DNA from: an uncultured Lachnospiraceae bacterium
GTDB lineage: Bacteria; Bacillota; Clostridia; Lachnospirales; Lachnospiraceae
Direction of reading: 5' to 3'
Assembly (NCBI GenBank): GCA_902781215.1
Contig: CACZIO010000007.1
Location: 1-63,981, forward strand
Length of the DNA stretch: 63,981 nt
In this document: positions 16,814 to 25,314 of the stretch, in pieces
How positions within the stretch are numbered: position 1 is the first letter of the stretch
Layout of the letters: the number at the start of each line of letters is the position of its first letter
Notes under the pieces: generated by a model
Database searches by the model: none
Seen by the model: the letters and a program-made list of their open reading frames with translations, nothing else
What the model was told of the DNA's origin: nothing
Made by a program: the position numbers and the translations under genes

Positions 16814-17020
16814 ATCCCATCGGAGAAACACTACGTGATTTCTCCTCGGGTTTTTCGCGCTTACGCGCTCAAAAAGGAGGAAATCAACATAAAACACGCC
16901 GATGCGGTGTTTTATGTTGATGGAAGGTCCGCAAGGGACGCGGACCTTCGATGATCCCATCGGAGAAACACTACGTGATTTCTCCTCGGGTTTTTCGTGC
17001 TTACGCACTCAAAAAGGAGG
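16814..17020 (+). promoter_or_regulatory. Structured leader of the SPFH gene with two copies of a terminator-plus-RBS module
   Basis: A 67-bp module at 16814 to 16880 recurs at 16954 to 17020 with 65 identical positions. Each copy holds a terminator-like hairpin (CCC, then GGAGAAACAC with loop TAC, then GTG-A-TTTCTCC, then GGG and TTTTT), a small hairpin, and AAAAAGGAGG. The small hairpin is GCGC-TTAC-GCGC in copy 1 and GTGC-TTAC-GCAC in copy 2, so the two differences form one compensated base pair. Between the copies lie two more perfect hairpins: ATCAACATAAAACAC with its complement (16883 to 16921) and GAAGGTCCGC with its complement (16923 to 16949). This suggests transcription attenuation or translational control. 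Confidence 0.7.
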
Positions 17021-17025
17021 TATAT

Positions 17026-18378
17026 ATGGGTCTTATTTTAGCAGCAGGCGCTTCACTCAGTTCTGTGCTCGGGGATCAGTGGAAGGAATATTTCTACTGC
17101 TCTGAAATGCCTACGGATGTCCTTGTGCGCAAGGGCGAGCATCACACCGGCAAATCCGGCCTCCTGAACAGGGGCGGGAGTGAGAACGTCATCACCAACG
17201 GGTCGACGATCGTGGTCAATGAAGGCCAGTGTATGATCATTGTCGACCAGGGCGCGATCGTGGATATCTGCGCGGAGCCCGGTGCCTACACGTATGATAC
17301 GTCCACCGAGCCCAGCATCTTTTCCGGAAGCCTGGGAGAGGGCATCAAGGAGAGCTTCAAGAAGTTCGCAGCGCGTGTTTCCTACGGCGGTGTGACGGCG
17401 CACGACCAGCGCGTCTATTATTTCAACACCAAGAATATCATCGGCAACAAGTACGGCACGGCCAGCCCGGTTCCCTTCCGGGTCGTGGACAGGAATATCG
17501 GACTGGATCTGGATATCTCCATCCGTTGCTTCGGCGAGTATGTCTACAAACTGACCGACCCGATCCTTTTCTACAAGAACATCTGCGGCAATGTGGACAG
17601 GGATTACACACGCGACAGGATCGACGATCAGCTGAGGTCCGAGCTCCTGACAGCCCTGCAGCCCGCCTTCGCCAGAATCTCTGACCAGGGGATCCGCTAC
17701 AGCTCCCTGCCCGGCCACACGAAGGAGCTCTCCGATGCCCTCAACAAGGAACTGTCCTCCACCTGGGGCCAGGTCTACGGCATCGAGATCGTCACCTGCG
17801 GCGTCAGCAGCGTCAAGGCCTCCGAAGAGGATGAGCAGGCGATCAAGAACCTGCAGCTCGGCCTCGCGGCGGGCGGCAATGCGGCGATCGCGGCCGGCAT
17901 CACCGTCCAGGCAAACGCCCAGGCCATGAAGGATGCGGCCAAGAATGCGGGCGGCGCCATGATGGGATTCGCCGGCATGGGCATGGCCCAGCAGGCCGGC
18001 GGCGTCAACGTCGGACAGCTGATGCAGCAGGCAGCAACACAGCAGCAAGCTGCAGTGTCACAGCAGCAGGCAGCAGCGCAGCAGGCAGCAGCGCCGCAGA
18101 TGCAGGCACCTTCTGCGGCAGCCGGATGGACCTGCCCTTCCTGCGGCCAGACCGGAAATGCCGGCAAGTTCTGCTCCAACTGCGGCACGGCCAAGCCCGC
18201 GGAGCCTGAGGAGTGGACCTGCCCCAACTGCGGCCAGACCGGCAACAAGGGTAAATTCTGCCCCGGCTGCGGAACGGCTAAACCCGCGGCGGACAGCGGT
18301 TCCTGGACCTGCCCGGAATGCGGCCAGACCGACAACACCGGCAAGTTCTGCTCCGGCTGCGGCAAGCCCAGGGCATAA
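17026..18378 (+). CDS. SPFH-domain protein with three C-terminal zinc ribbons
   Basis: The 450-residue protein starts after AAAAAGGAGG. Residues about 1 to 270 form an SPFH/virion-core-like domain (FDVSI-type segments such as GLDLDISIRCFGEYVYKLTD and SSTWGQVYGIEIVTCGVSSV). A Gly/Ala/Gln-rich linker follows, and three tandem zinc ribbons end the protein (WTCPSCGQTGNAGKFCSNCG and two near copies). Proteins of this kind occur beside a TFIIB-type zinc-ribbon membrane protein, as here, and are thought to organise membranes or stress responses; the precise role is unknown. The 5' leader is highly structured, so expression is probably regulated. Confidence 0.8.
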   Translation: MGLILAAGASLSSVLGDQWKEYFYCSEMPTDVLVRKGEHHTGKSGLLNRGGSENVITNGSTIVVNEGQCMIIVDQGAIVDICAEPGAYTYDTSTEPSIFSGSLGEGIKESFKKFAARVSYGGVTAHDQRVYYFNTKNIIGNKYGTASPVPFRVVDRNIGLDLDISIRCFGEYVYKLTDPILFYKNICGNVDRDYTRDRIDDQLRSELLTALQPAFARISDQGIRYSSLPGHTKELSDALNKELSSTWGQVYGIEIVTCGVSSVKASEEDEQAIKNLQLGLAAGGNAAIAAGITVQANAQAMKDAAKNAGGAMMGFAGMGMAQQAGGVNVGQLMQQAATQQQAAVSQQQAAAQQAAAPQMQAPSAAAGWTCPSCGQTGNAGKFCSNCGTAKPAEPEEWTCPNCGQTGNKGKFCPGCGTAKPAADSGSWTCPECGQTDNTGKFCSGCGKPRA

Positions 18379-18418
18379 ACAGACCAGGGCTCTGTCCCTG
18401 TACATGGACGGAATATGT

Positions 18419-18444
18419 GTGGGACAGGAGTGATCCTGTCCCAC
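18419..18444. repeat. Perfect inverted repeat after the SPFH gene
   Basis: GTGGGACAGGA and TCCTGTCCCAC are perfect 11-bp arms around GTGA. It lacks a T run, so it may stabilise mRNA ends rather than terminate by itself. Confidence 0.6.
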
Positions 18445-18448
18445 TTGT

Positions 18449-18527
18449 ATATCGGATTTGTATACCGGATGTGAATATCGGATTTGTACATCGGATTCGT
18501 ATACCGGATTTGAATACCGGATCTTGT
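18449..18527. repeat. 13-bp tandem repeat, six units
   Basis: Six head-to-tail units of about 13 bp, consensus ATAYCGGATTTGT, run from 18449 to 18527; the last unit is 14 bp. The array lies between the SPFH gene and its zinc-ribbon partner gene and codes for nothing recognisable. Confidence 0.85.
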
Positions 18528-18645
18528 AGATCTGATTTCTGCATCAGATGGGGGACGGTTCCCGCTGTGAGTGCGCCTGCGCACAGAAGTGCTCCGGCAC
18601 GGTAAGGAAAATGTGAAGCTACGCAATGTACTGAGGAGAAAATCG

Positions 18646-20127
18646 ATGGCGGACAAGGTGACCACGTATCAGTGCCCTGCATGTACCGGGCCGCTTCATT
18701 TTGACGGAAAGACGGGAATACTCAAATGTGACTACTGCGGCAGCACCTACACGGTGGAGGAGGTGGAAAAACTCTTTGCGGCCAAAAATGAGGCTGCGGC
18801 CGCTGCCTTTACGGACGGCGCCGGCAAGGACACCGGTCCGGAAGCGGGCGGCAGTCAGCCTGCCGCGGGCAGTGCCTCCGGAAAAAATGATCAGAGCGCC
18901 GCGGCAGGATCTTCCGCTGCAGACAGCCAGTCAGCAGCGGCCTCATCCGATCCGGCAGCTTCCGGCTGGGGGAACGATGCCGCGAAGATGCGGGCCTACA
19001 ACTGCACCTCCTGCGGGGCGGAGCTGATCTGCGATGAGACGACCGCCGCGACCAGGTGCCCCTACTGCGGCAACAACACGATCATCCCCGGACAGTTTGC
19101 CGGAACCCAGAAGCCGGACTATGTCATCCCCTTCCAGTATGAGAAGAAGGATGCCGTCAACGCGCTCAAAAGCTATTACAAGGGCAAGACGCTCCTGCCG
19201 GGTGCTTTCCGGAACGAGAACCACCTGGACGAGATCAAGGGCGTCTACGTTCCCTTCTGGCTCTACAGCGGCCATGTGGATGCTGCAGGCCGGTACGACG
19301 CGAAGCAGGACGAGGTCTTCCGCCAGGGAGAGTATGAGGTGACCCGGTCCAAGCACTATGAGGTGGACCGCGAAGGCACCATCAGCTTCACACGTGTGCC
19401 GGTGGACGCTTCCACGAAGATGCCGGATGACCTCATGGACAGCATCGAGCCCTTCGATTACCGGGCGATCACGGACTTCTCCCTCGCCTATATGCCGGGT
19501 TACCTGGCCAACAAATACGATGTCAGCAGCAAGGAGTGCGGCAAGCGCGCCTATGAGCGGTCTCGCACGACGGCGGAGGAATCCCTGCGGGGGACTGTCA
19601 CCGGCTATACCAGTGTCTCCACCCGCGATCACAGGGAGAAGGTCGTCAATGAGAAGACCGAGTACGCGGTCTTCCCGGTATGGCTCCTGAGCACCAGCTG
19701 GCAGGGGCAGAACTTCCTCTTCGCCATGAACGGCCAGACCGGCCGCATGACCGGCAACCTGCCGGTCTCCAAGGCAAAACAGGCGCTGTGGTTTTTCGTG
19801 GTATTTGTCCTCTGCCTGCTCCTGTTCGGGTCCTTCCTGCTGAGCGGAGAAAATACCACAACAGTTTCCTACCTGATCGCCCTTGTCTTCGCCCTCATTC
19901 CGGCGGCCATTGTCAACGCCGTCCTGGTGGGCCAGATGAAGCCGGTCGCCCAGGAGAAGCGGGCGGCGGCCTACGTCACGGACGGAGGGATCCATCTGAA
20001 GGTACAGAATGACCGCTACATCCGCACGACGGAGTCCCGTGTCAAACTCCAGAACAGACAGGCCCCCGGCGGCGGCAAAAACCCGGGCGGTCCGCCCCAT
20101 GGACCGGGACGTCCCGGCAGGCACTGA
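18646..20127 (+). CDS. TFIIB-type zinc-ribbon membrane protein, SPFH partner
   Basis: The 493-residue protein begins after TGAGGAGAAAATCG. A first zinc ribbon is at about residues 10 to 35 (CPACTGPL, CDYCG). A low-complexity Ala/Ser/Gly linker follows, then a second ribbon near 120 to 150 (CTSCGAELIC, CPYCGN) and a large uncharacterised domain. Two membrane segments lie near 385 to 440 (ALWFFVVFVLCLLLFGSFLL and YLIALVFALIPAAIVNAVLV). It is found next to SPFH/virion-core-like proteins in many Firmicutes and probably works with the upstream gene at the membrane. The biochemical role is unknown. Confidence 0.7.
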   Translation: MADKVTTYQCPACTGPLHFDGKTGILKCDYCGSTYTVEEVEKLFAAKNEAAAAAFTDGAGKDTGPEAGGSQPAAGSASGKNDQSAAAGSSAADSQSAAASSDPAASGWGNDAAKMRAYNCTSCGAELICDETTAATRCPYCGNNTIIPGQFAGTQKPDYVIPFQYEKKDAVNALKSYYKGKTLLPGAFRNENHLDEIKGVYVPFWLYSGHVDAAGRYDAKQDEVFRQGEYEVTRSKHYEVDREGTISFTRVPVDASTKMPDDLMDSIEPFDYRAITDFSLAYMPGYLANKYDVSSKECGKRAYERSRTTAEESLRGTVTGYTSVSTRDHREKVVNEKTEYAVFPVWLLSTSWQGQNFLFAMNGQTGRMTGNLPVSKAKQALWFFVVFVLCLLLFGSFLLSGENTTTVSYLIALVFALIPAAIVNAVLVGQMKPVAQEKRAAAYVTDGGIHLKVQNDRYIRTTESRVKLQNRQAPGGGKNPGGPPHGPGRPGRH

Positions 20128-20207
20128 GGCGGGATCTGTGCCGGTTCATGACCGCGCAGTATGCCAGAGGAACTGTTCATATCATAGAATGATGCCGGAA
20201 AACCAGA

Positions 20208-20232
20208 CTGAAACGATGTTTCAGGAGCTTTT
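20208..20232 (+). terminator. Weak terminator-like hairpin
   Basis: CTGAAAC-GAT-GTTTCAG is a perfect 7-bp hairpin followed within five bases by CTTTTC. It lies between the zinc-ribbon gene and the CotH gene and may only partly terminate. Confidence 0.4.
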
Positions 20233-20263
20233 CTAGAGGCTGGAACAGCAGACAGGTTGATGG

Positions 20264-22603
20264 ATGAAGAACAAAAATATCTATTTCAGAAAATATACGC
20301 TGATCAGCGCCGCTGCCATTACAGTGGCGCTGATTTTGCTTCTCCTTGAGACTTATATGCAGAATGACCGGGCGAGAACGCTTCACAGAGCCATGCAGAC
20401 AGTCGACGGAGAACCGCTTGTTTTTTCAAAGGACAGCGGCTTTTATACAGAGGGCTTTACGCTGAAACTGGGGCGGGATCCTGCCATTCCGGAGGACGTC
20501 GAGATCCGGTACACAACGGACGGAGACGAGCCGACCTCGGAGAGCCTGTTGTACGAGGGCGGGATCGACCTGGCCGCCATTGCGGAGGCAGCGCTGCAGG
20601 AACGCAGGGCGGAAACTGCGAAGACGGAAAAAGCTCTGGAGATGGAGAGGGCTTCCGCAGCGGAGACCGGGATGGAGGACGGGGATTCCTCCGACGGGGA
20701 CGCGGAGGGAGATGACTCTGCCGGCGACAGGAGCGGGGCGGTCCCCACGATCGACGAGAACCGTGAGATGTGGCGCCGGGAAATGGCCGCGGCGGCCTCG
20801 GACAAGGGGGTCGTTCCGCGGGCGGCGGAGGACGGGATCAGCGTGATCCCTGTGCGGGCCCGCCTGATCCAGGGTGAGGATAAGAGCGACGTTGTAACGC
20901 GGACCTATGTGATCGGCAGGGACGTCTTCAGCCGGTACGGGGCCTGGGTCGTCTGCCTGTCTACAGATGCCGCCAATCTCTTTGATTATGAGAATGGTTT
21001 TATGATCAGGGGAAGTCACTACCAGGAGGACATCGACAGCGGAACCCGTGTGGACCGGTCAGGAAACTATTTTCATACCGGCGACGACTGGGTGCGGGAT
21101 GCCCATGTGACCCTCCTTTCCCCGGATGGACAGGTCCTGCTGGAGGAGGAGGGCGGTCTGTCTGTCACGGGATTCAGCTCGCGGAATCTGCCCAACCGGT
21201 CCCTGCGCCTGGAAGCTTCGACGGACAGGGGGAGCCGGGACAAGTATTTTCAGCTGGATCTCTTTTCCGGGGACAGTTGTTACGGGATCCTTCCCCTGCA
21301 GGAGGAGGCCGGCTCCGGGAGCACAGGAGGCGGAGAAGAGGAAGAGAAAGAGAAGGAGACGGCGGAGGATCCTGCGGGGACAGCCTTCAGGAAACTCAAA
21401 TTCAGGTCCCACGGCGTTCCCCAGTATCATATGCGGGCTGTGCGCAGCCAGTATGCCAAGATCCTGACCGACCAGTGCGGCTTTCCCGGACTGGCGGAAA
21501 ACCGGCTCGGCGCGGTGTATCTGAACGGGGAGTTCTATACCATCTGTGACATCACGCCGTCTGTGGACAGGGAGTACATGTGCCGGCTGTTCGGGCTGGG
21601 CGTCCCGGATGCCATCGACAAATATGAAGGCAATGACTACAATGTTTTTACGCAGGCAGGGATCGTAAAGCTGCTCGAGACAGATCTGACGCAGGAGGAA
21701 AACCAGGCCCGGCTCGAAGAGAAGGTGGACATGAACAACTACCTCTTTTATTATGCGCTCGAGGTCCTGATGAACAACTCGGACTGGCCTTTCAACAATA
21801 TCCTGATGTGGCGCTACCTGGGAGAGGCGGATCCGGAAAATCCATATTCGGATGGAAGATTCCGCTTTGTGCTGGACGACATGGATCACATTCTGACCAA
21901 CGACCTCCACAGCATGCCGGAGCACTGGTCGACCGAGGTCTTTGACTACCTGATGAAGGACGAAAAAAGCACCTTCCACCATGTCATGGAGTGCAGCCGC
22001 TACCGTGACATGTTCCTGACTTATGTCGACGACCTCCTGCAGACGGCCCTTGCGCCGGATCCGGACTGCGAGATCCTGGACAGCCTGTATGCCCAGATGG
22101 AAAAAGAATACCGGATGGACTATGGCGATGATTTCTGGCAGGAGATGGTGGAGACGGCGGAGATCACAAAGAAAAATGTGCGCGACAAGGAGCCGATGCT
22201 GCGGGCGGACATTGAAAAATACCTGGGCCTGAAGGACCGGTACAGTGTCCAGATCGAAGCCGGAGAAGGGACAGAAATATCCTGGAACAACATCACCCTG
22301 CAGGCCGGTGAGGCCATGGATTCGGAGCACTACTGCGGAACAGCGTTTGAGATCACCGCTGAACCCGCGGAAGGATATCACATCGTTGGCTGGGAGATCA
22401 ACGGCGTCCTGACAGAGACGGAGGACAGGGAGACCGGGGAGAGGAAGGCCGCGGTCCTGACCGTCTCCGACGCCCTGTGCAAAGATGAGGCGGATCCCGC
22501 CGGTAAAGCTGAAGCTGGAAGAGCCGCGAATGCTGCGGATACCGGAACGGGCGCGGGCGCAGAGGCGCCGGCTCTGACGGTGCGCGCAGTCGCGGAACCC
22601 TGA
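20264..22603 (+). CDS. CotH kinase family membrane-anchored protein
   Basis: The 779-residue protein has an N-terminal membrane anchor at about 10 to 30 (YTLISAAAITVALILLLLET). A short chitobiase-C-like/FN3-type repeat follows (YTEGFTLKLGRDP, VEIRYTTDGDEPTSES), interrupted by an acidic insertion at about 110 to 180. The CotH kinase-like domain spans about 250 to 660 (LKFRSHGVPQYHMRAVRSQY, GRFRFVLDDMDHI, NNSDWPFNNILMWR), and a C-terminal beta-rich module ends it. CotH proteins are atypical secreted kinases related to spore-coat CotH; the substrate here is unknown. Family placement is good, specific role is not. Confidence 0.8.
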   Translation: MKNKNIYFRKYTLISAAAITVALILLLLETYMQNDRARTLHRAMQTVDGEPLVFSKDSGFYTEGFTLKLGRDPAIPEDVEIRYTTDGDEPTSESLLYEGGIDLAAIAEAALQERRAETAKTEKALEMERASAAETGMEDGDSSDGDAEGDDSAGDRSGAVPTIDENREMWRREMAAAASDKGVVPRAAEDGISVIPVRARLIQGEDKSDVVTRTYVIGRDVFSRYGAWVVCLSTDAANLFDYENGFMIRGSHYQEDIDSGTRVDRSGNYFHTGDDWVRDAHVTLLSPDGQVLLEEEGGLSVTGFSSRNLPNRSLRLEASTDRGSRDKYFQLDLFSGDSCYGILPLQEEAGSGSTGGGEEEEKEKETAEDPAGTAFRKLKFRSHGVPQYHMRAVRSQYAKILTDQCGFPGLAENRLGAVYLNGEFYTICDITPSVDREYMCRLFGLGVPDAIDKYEGNDYNVFTQAGIVKLLETDLTQEENQARLEEKVDMNNYLFYYALEVLMNNSDWPFNNILMWRYLGEADPENPYSDGRFRFVLDDMDHILTNDLHSMPEHWSTEVFDYLMKDEKSTFHHVMECSRYRDMFLTYVDDLLQTALAPDPDCEILDSLYAQMEKEYRMDYGDDFWQEMVETAEITKKNVRDKEPMLRADIEKYLGLKDRYSVQIEAGEGTEISWNNITLQAGEAMDSEHYCGTAFEITAEPAEGYHIVGWEINGVLTETEDRETGERKAAVLTVSDALCKDEADPAGKAEAGRAANAADTGTGAGAEAPALTVRAVAEP

Positions 22604-22607
22604 TCGG

Positions 22608-22695
22608 TAAAAAAGAAAGCGGCTTCAAGCAGCACACTTCAGAGTGCCCTGCAGGGAAGAGACAGGGCACCGAAGGGCAGACGCGGCTTTCTGTA
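22608..22695. terminator. Probable bidirectional terminator between convergent genes
   Basis: GTGCCCTG and CAGGGCAC (22644 to 22670) form a perfect stem within outer arms GAAAGC and GCTTTC, with an A run to the left. It separates the convergent cotH-like and proA genes. Confidence 0.5.
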
Positions 22696-22698
22696 TGG

Positions 22699-24012
22699 TC
22701 ACATGAGGTCGCGGAAGTGGAAGGAACTCCGTCCGCTGGCGTAGTCGCCGACGATCTGACCCTCCCCGCGCAGGAGGTATTTGTAGGTCACGAGGCCCTC
22801 CAGGCCGACCGGTCCGCGCGCGTGAAGCTTGCTCGTGCTGATGCCGACCTCGGCGCCGAATCCGTAGCGGAAACCGTCGGCAAAGCGGGTGGAGCAGTTG
22901 CGGTAGACGCCGGCGGAGTCGACCATCTGCAGGAACCTGTCCGCGGCGGCATCGTCCCGTGTGATGATGGAATCTGTGTGATGGGAGCCGTAGCGGTTAA
23001 TGTGGTCGATGGCCTCTTCGACATCCGCGACGACCTTGACGGACAGGATGAGGTCCAGATATTCGGTCCGGAAGTCTTCATCTGTCATGATGTCCACAGC
23101 GTCGATGGCGGCCGCCGCTTCGACAGACCCGACGATCAGGTCCTCCGCCTCCTGTGTTCCGCGGAGCCTGACAGAGGCGGAATGAAGAGCCCGCGCCAGC
23201 TTGGGGAGGAAGGAGGGGGCGATGTCTCTGTGGACCAGGACGGTTTCCACTGCGTTGCAGGCTGCGGTGTACTGGGTCTTGGCGTCGAGGATGACCTGGA
23301 CCGCCATTTCCTGGTCGGCGTCGCGGTCCACATAAATGTGGCAGATGCCGTCCGCATGGCCCATGACCGGAATTTTTGTGTTGTTCATGATGTACTGAAC
23401 AAACTGGTTGGAGCCGCGGGGAATGAGAAGGTCGACCTCCTTTTCGCACTGCAGGAGTTCGTCGATCTCATTGTGGAGCTCCGCCTGGAGCAGGCAGGAA
23501 GCAGGGAGACCGGCGGAAACGGCGGCATCGCGGATGATGGAGAACAGGACGCGGTTGGTCTGCGCGGTCTCCTTTCCACCCTTGAGAATGGCACAGTTGC
23601 CGCTCTTTAGGCAGAGTGTGGAGATCTGTACCAGGGCGTCGGGGCGCGCCTCAAAGATGACCCCGATGACGCCGATCGGCACGCTGACGCGCTCGAGGAC
23701 GAGTCCTGCGTCCAGCTCCCTCTTCAGAAGTGTCCGTCCGATCGGGTCGGGGAGGGAGATGAGCTGATCGATCCCTTTGCAGACATCTGTGAGCTTGGCC
23801 TCGTTGAAGACAAGCCTCTTCATGACGGCCTGCGCGATGCCCGCCTCTTCGGCCGCCCGACAGTCCTCTGCGTTTGCGGCAAAGATCGCCTCCTTCTGTG
23901 CCTGCAGGGCCTGGCCGATCGCGCGCAGGGCTGCATTTCGCTCCTCATTGGAGGAGGCAGCCAGAACGGGCGCGACCTGTTTCATTTTAACCGCTTCTTC
24001 ACGAATATTCAT
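22699..24012 (-). CDS. proA: Glutamate-5-semialdehyde dehydrogenase (gamma-glutamyl phosphate reductase)
   Basis: The 437-residue enzyme reduces gamma-glutamyl phosphate to glutamate semialdehyde in proline synthesis. The sequence is a full-length ProA, with VPIGVIGVIFEARPDALVQI near residue 107 and the aldehyde-dehydrogenase-type region around the catalytic Cys (AKTQYTAACNAVETVLVHRD). The ATG at 24012 follows GGAG by six bases and is preferred over the ATG four codons upstream. It lies 40 bases behind rlmH on the same strand, so the two are probably cotranscribed. No proB is seen in the window. Confidence 0.95.
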   Translation of the reverse strand: MNIREEAVKMKQVAPVLAASSNEERNAALRAIGQALQAQKEAIFAANAEDCRAAEEAGIAQAVMKRLVFNEAKLTDVCKGIDQLISLPDPIGRTLLKRELDAGLVLERVSVPIGVIGVIFEARPDALVQISTLCLKSGNCAILKGGKETAQTNRVLFSIIRDAAVSAGLPASCLLQAELHNEIDELLQCEKEVDLLIPRGSNQFVQYIMNNTKIPVMGHADGICHIYVDRDADQEMAVQVILDAKTQYTAACNAVETVLVHRDIAPSFLPKLARALHSASVRLRGTQEAEDLIVGSVEAAAAIDAVDIMTDEDFRTEYLDLILSVKVVADVEEAIDHINRYGSHHTDSIITRDDAAADRFLQMVDSAGVYRNCSTRFADGFRYGFGAEVGISTSKLHARGPVGLEGLVTYKYLLRGEGQIVGDYASGRSSFHFRDLM

Positions 24013-24052
24013 ACGAAACTCCATTCTGCCGCCTGAAGATGCGGCACTCTGA

Positions 24053-24538
24053 TCATTTGTGGTAGGTCCTGCCGTGCAGGATCATAAAGGCGCGGTAGAT
24101 CTGTTCCAGGATCAGGACCCGTGTGAGCAGGTGGGTGAAGGTCAGGTCCGAGAGCTTCCAGCGCACATCCGCCCGGTCCGTGAGGGCCCGGCCGGGGCCC
24201 AGGGAGCCCGCGATCACAAAGACAAGATCGCCGCCCTTCTGCGCGGACTGTTGCTGCCAGCCGTCCAGCTGCCTCGAAAAGCCTTCGCTGTCCCACATGC
24301 GTCCGTGCAGGTCCAGCAGCACGACCAGGTCGGCTGGCCGGAGCTTTGCCATGACCCGCTCGGCCTCCGCGTCCTTGATCCGCGCGGCTTCCGCGTCCCT
24401 CTCCGCGTGCGCGTTGGGCTCATCCTTGACTTCGATGACCTCGACCCTGGAGAAGGAACTGATGCGCTTCACATATTCCGCTGCCAGAGTCTGCAGGGCC
24501 CGGTCCTTCATTTTACCTATACAGAGCAGTCTGATCAT
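24053..24538 (-). CDS. rlmH: 23S rRNA pseudouridine-1915 N3-methyltransferase
   Basis: The 161-residue SPOUT methyltransferase is complete. It begins MIRLLCIGKMKDRALQTLAA, contains FVIAGSLGPGRAL and ends with the signature LILEQIYRAFMILHGRTYHK, which builds the trefoil-knot SAM site. It methylates pseudouridine 1915 in helix 69 of 23S rRNA on assembled ribosomes. It is followed by proA on the same strand. The 300 bases upstream of it hold no gene. Confidence 0.95.
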   Translation of the reverse strand: MIRLLCIGKMKDRALQTLAAEYVKRISSFSRVEVIEVKDEPNAHAERDAEAARIKDAEAERVMAKLRPADLVVLLDLHGRMWDSEGFSRQLDGWQQQSAQKGGDLVFVIAGSLGPGRALTDRADVRWKLSDLTFTHLLTRVLILEQIYRAFMILHGRTYHK

Positions 24539-24837
24539 GATCCTCCGATGTCCTTCCGGAGACGTCCTGCCGCCCGATGCGGGGACGCCGTTTTGCAGGC
24601 AGATGCGGGATAATGCAGAGATATGCAGCCATTAGCGGGACCCGCCTGCGAATCCTGCGCCCCGCCTGCCCGATGCCGGCAGAGGCATCACCTTCCGCAC
24701 CGGGATAAATTCTGATACAAAGACCATCTTAGCAGGTGCATCCGCGAATTGCAAACAGTGTGATCCCCGCCGGGGGCTGCCCGGCCGCAGGCTGCGGACA
24801 TAAGGCATCCTTTCAGACACTGCCCATCCTTTTTTTG

Positions 24838-25062
24838 TCAGATCTCGGGGTAGGGGCGCGGGACATGGCTCGCGCCGGAGATATAGTCCAGGCTGCAGTC
24901 GTAGAACCTGGCCAGTGCGGCCAGATGGTCCAGCGGGATGCGGCGGTCACCGGACTCATAATAGCTGTAGGTGCGCTGCGGGATCCCGATCAGGGAGGCG
25001 ACAGAGGCCTGGGTGAGCTTGTTCCGGACCCTCAGACTGCGGAGTCTTTCATGGCAGGTCAT
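24838..25062 (-). CDS. Small XRE-family helix-turn-helix protein
   Basis: The 74-residue protein is a single Cro/CI-type HTH domain (LRSLRVRNKLTQASVASLIG then IPQRTYSYYESGDRRIPLDH) with a short tail. It is probably a DNA-binding regulator or antitoxin-like protein; no toxin gene is adjacent on either side. It stands alone between rlmH and the histidine-kinase-like gene and is transcribed away from the latter, so it could control that divergent promoter. Confidence 0.75.
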   Translation of the reverse strand: MTCHERLRSLRVRNKLTQASVASLIGIPQRTYSYYESGDRRIPLDHLAALARFYDCSLDYISGASHVPRPYPEI

Positions 25063-25279
25063 GGCAGTTTCCTTTCCGTACGATCATTCGACATCACAGG
25101 AGCCCGGGGCCGCCCCGCGGCACAAAGCTCCCTGGCAGCAAATACTGTATTGACAGAGTTTTCTGCTGTTTTCGATCAGGCCCCTCGTCAGAGCGGCAGC
25201 CGATATGGTACGACCCGGCGGGCGCAAAAAGGGACCTGATCGGGTCCATATGTTTTTCCGCGCAGTTCATCCGCCTGTC

Positions 25280-25308
25280 TCGCAAAAACCACCGGGCTCT
25301 GCTATAAT
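25280..25308 (+). promoter_or_regulatory. Extended -10 promoter directly in front of the kinase-like gene
   Basis: TGCTATAAT is an extended -10 motif, with TCGCAA 17 bases upstream as a weak -35. The -10 ends six bases before the ATG, so transcription would start at or next to the start codon. Confidence 0.55.
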
Positions 25309-25314
25309 GAAGCC

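Noticed and set aside
24838-25062. Toxin-antitoxin pair around the small HTH protein
   Set aside because: No small toxin-like gene lies next to it on either side.
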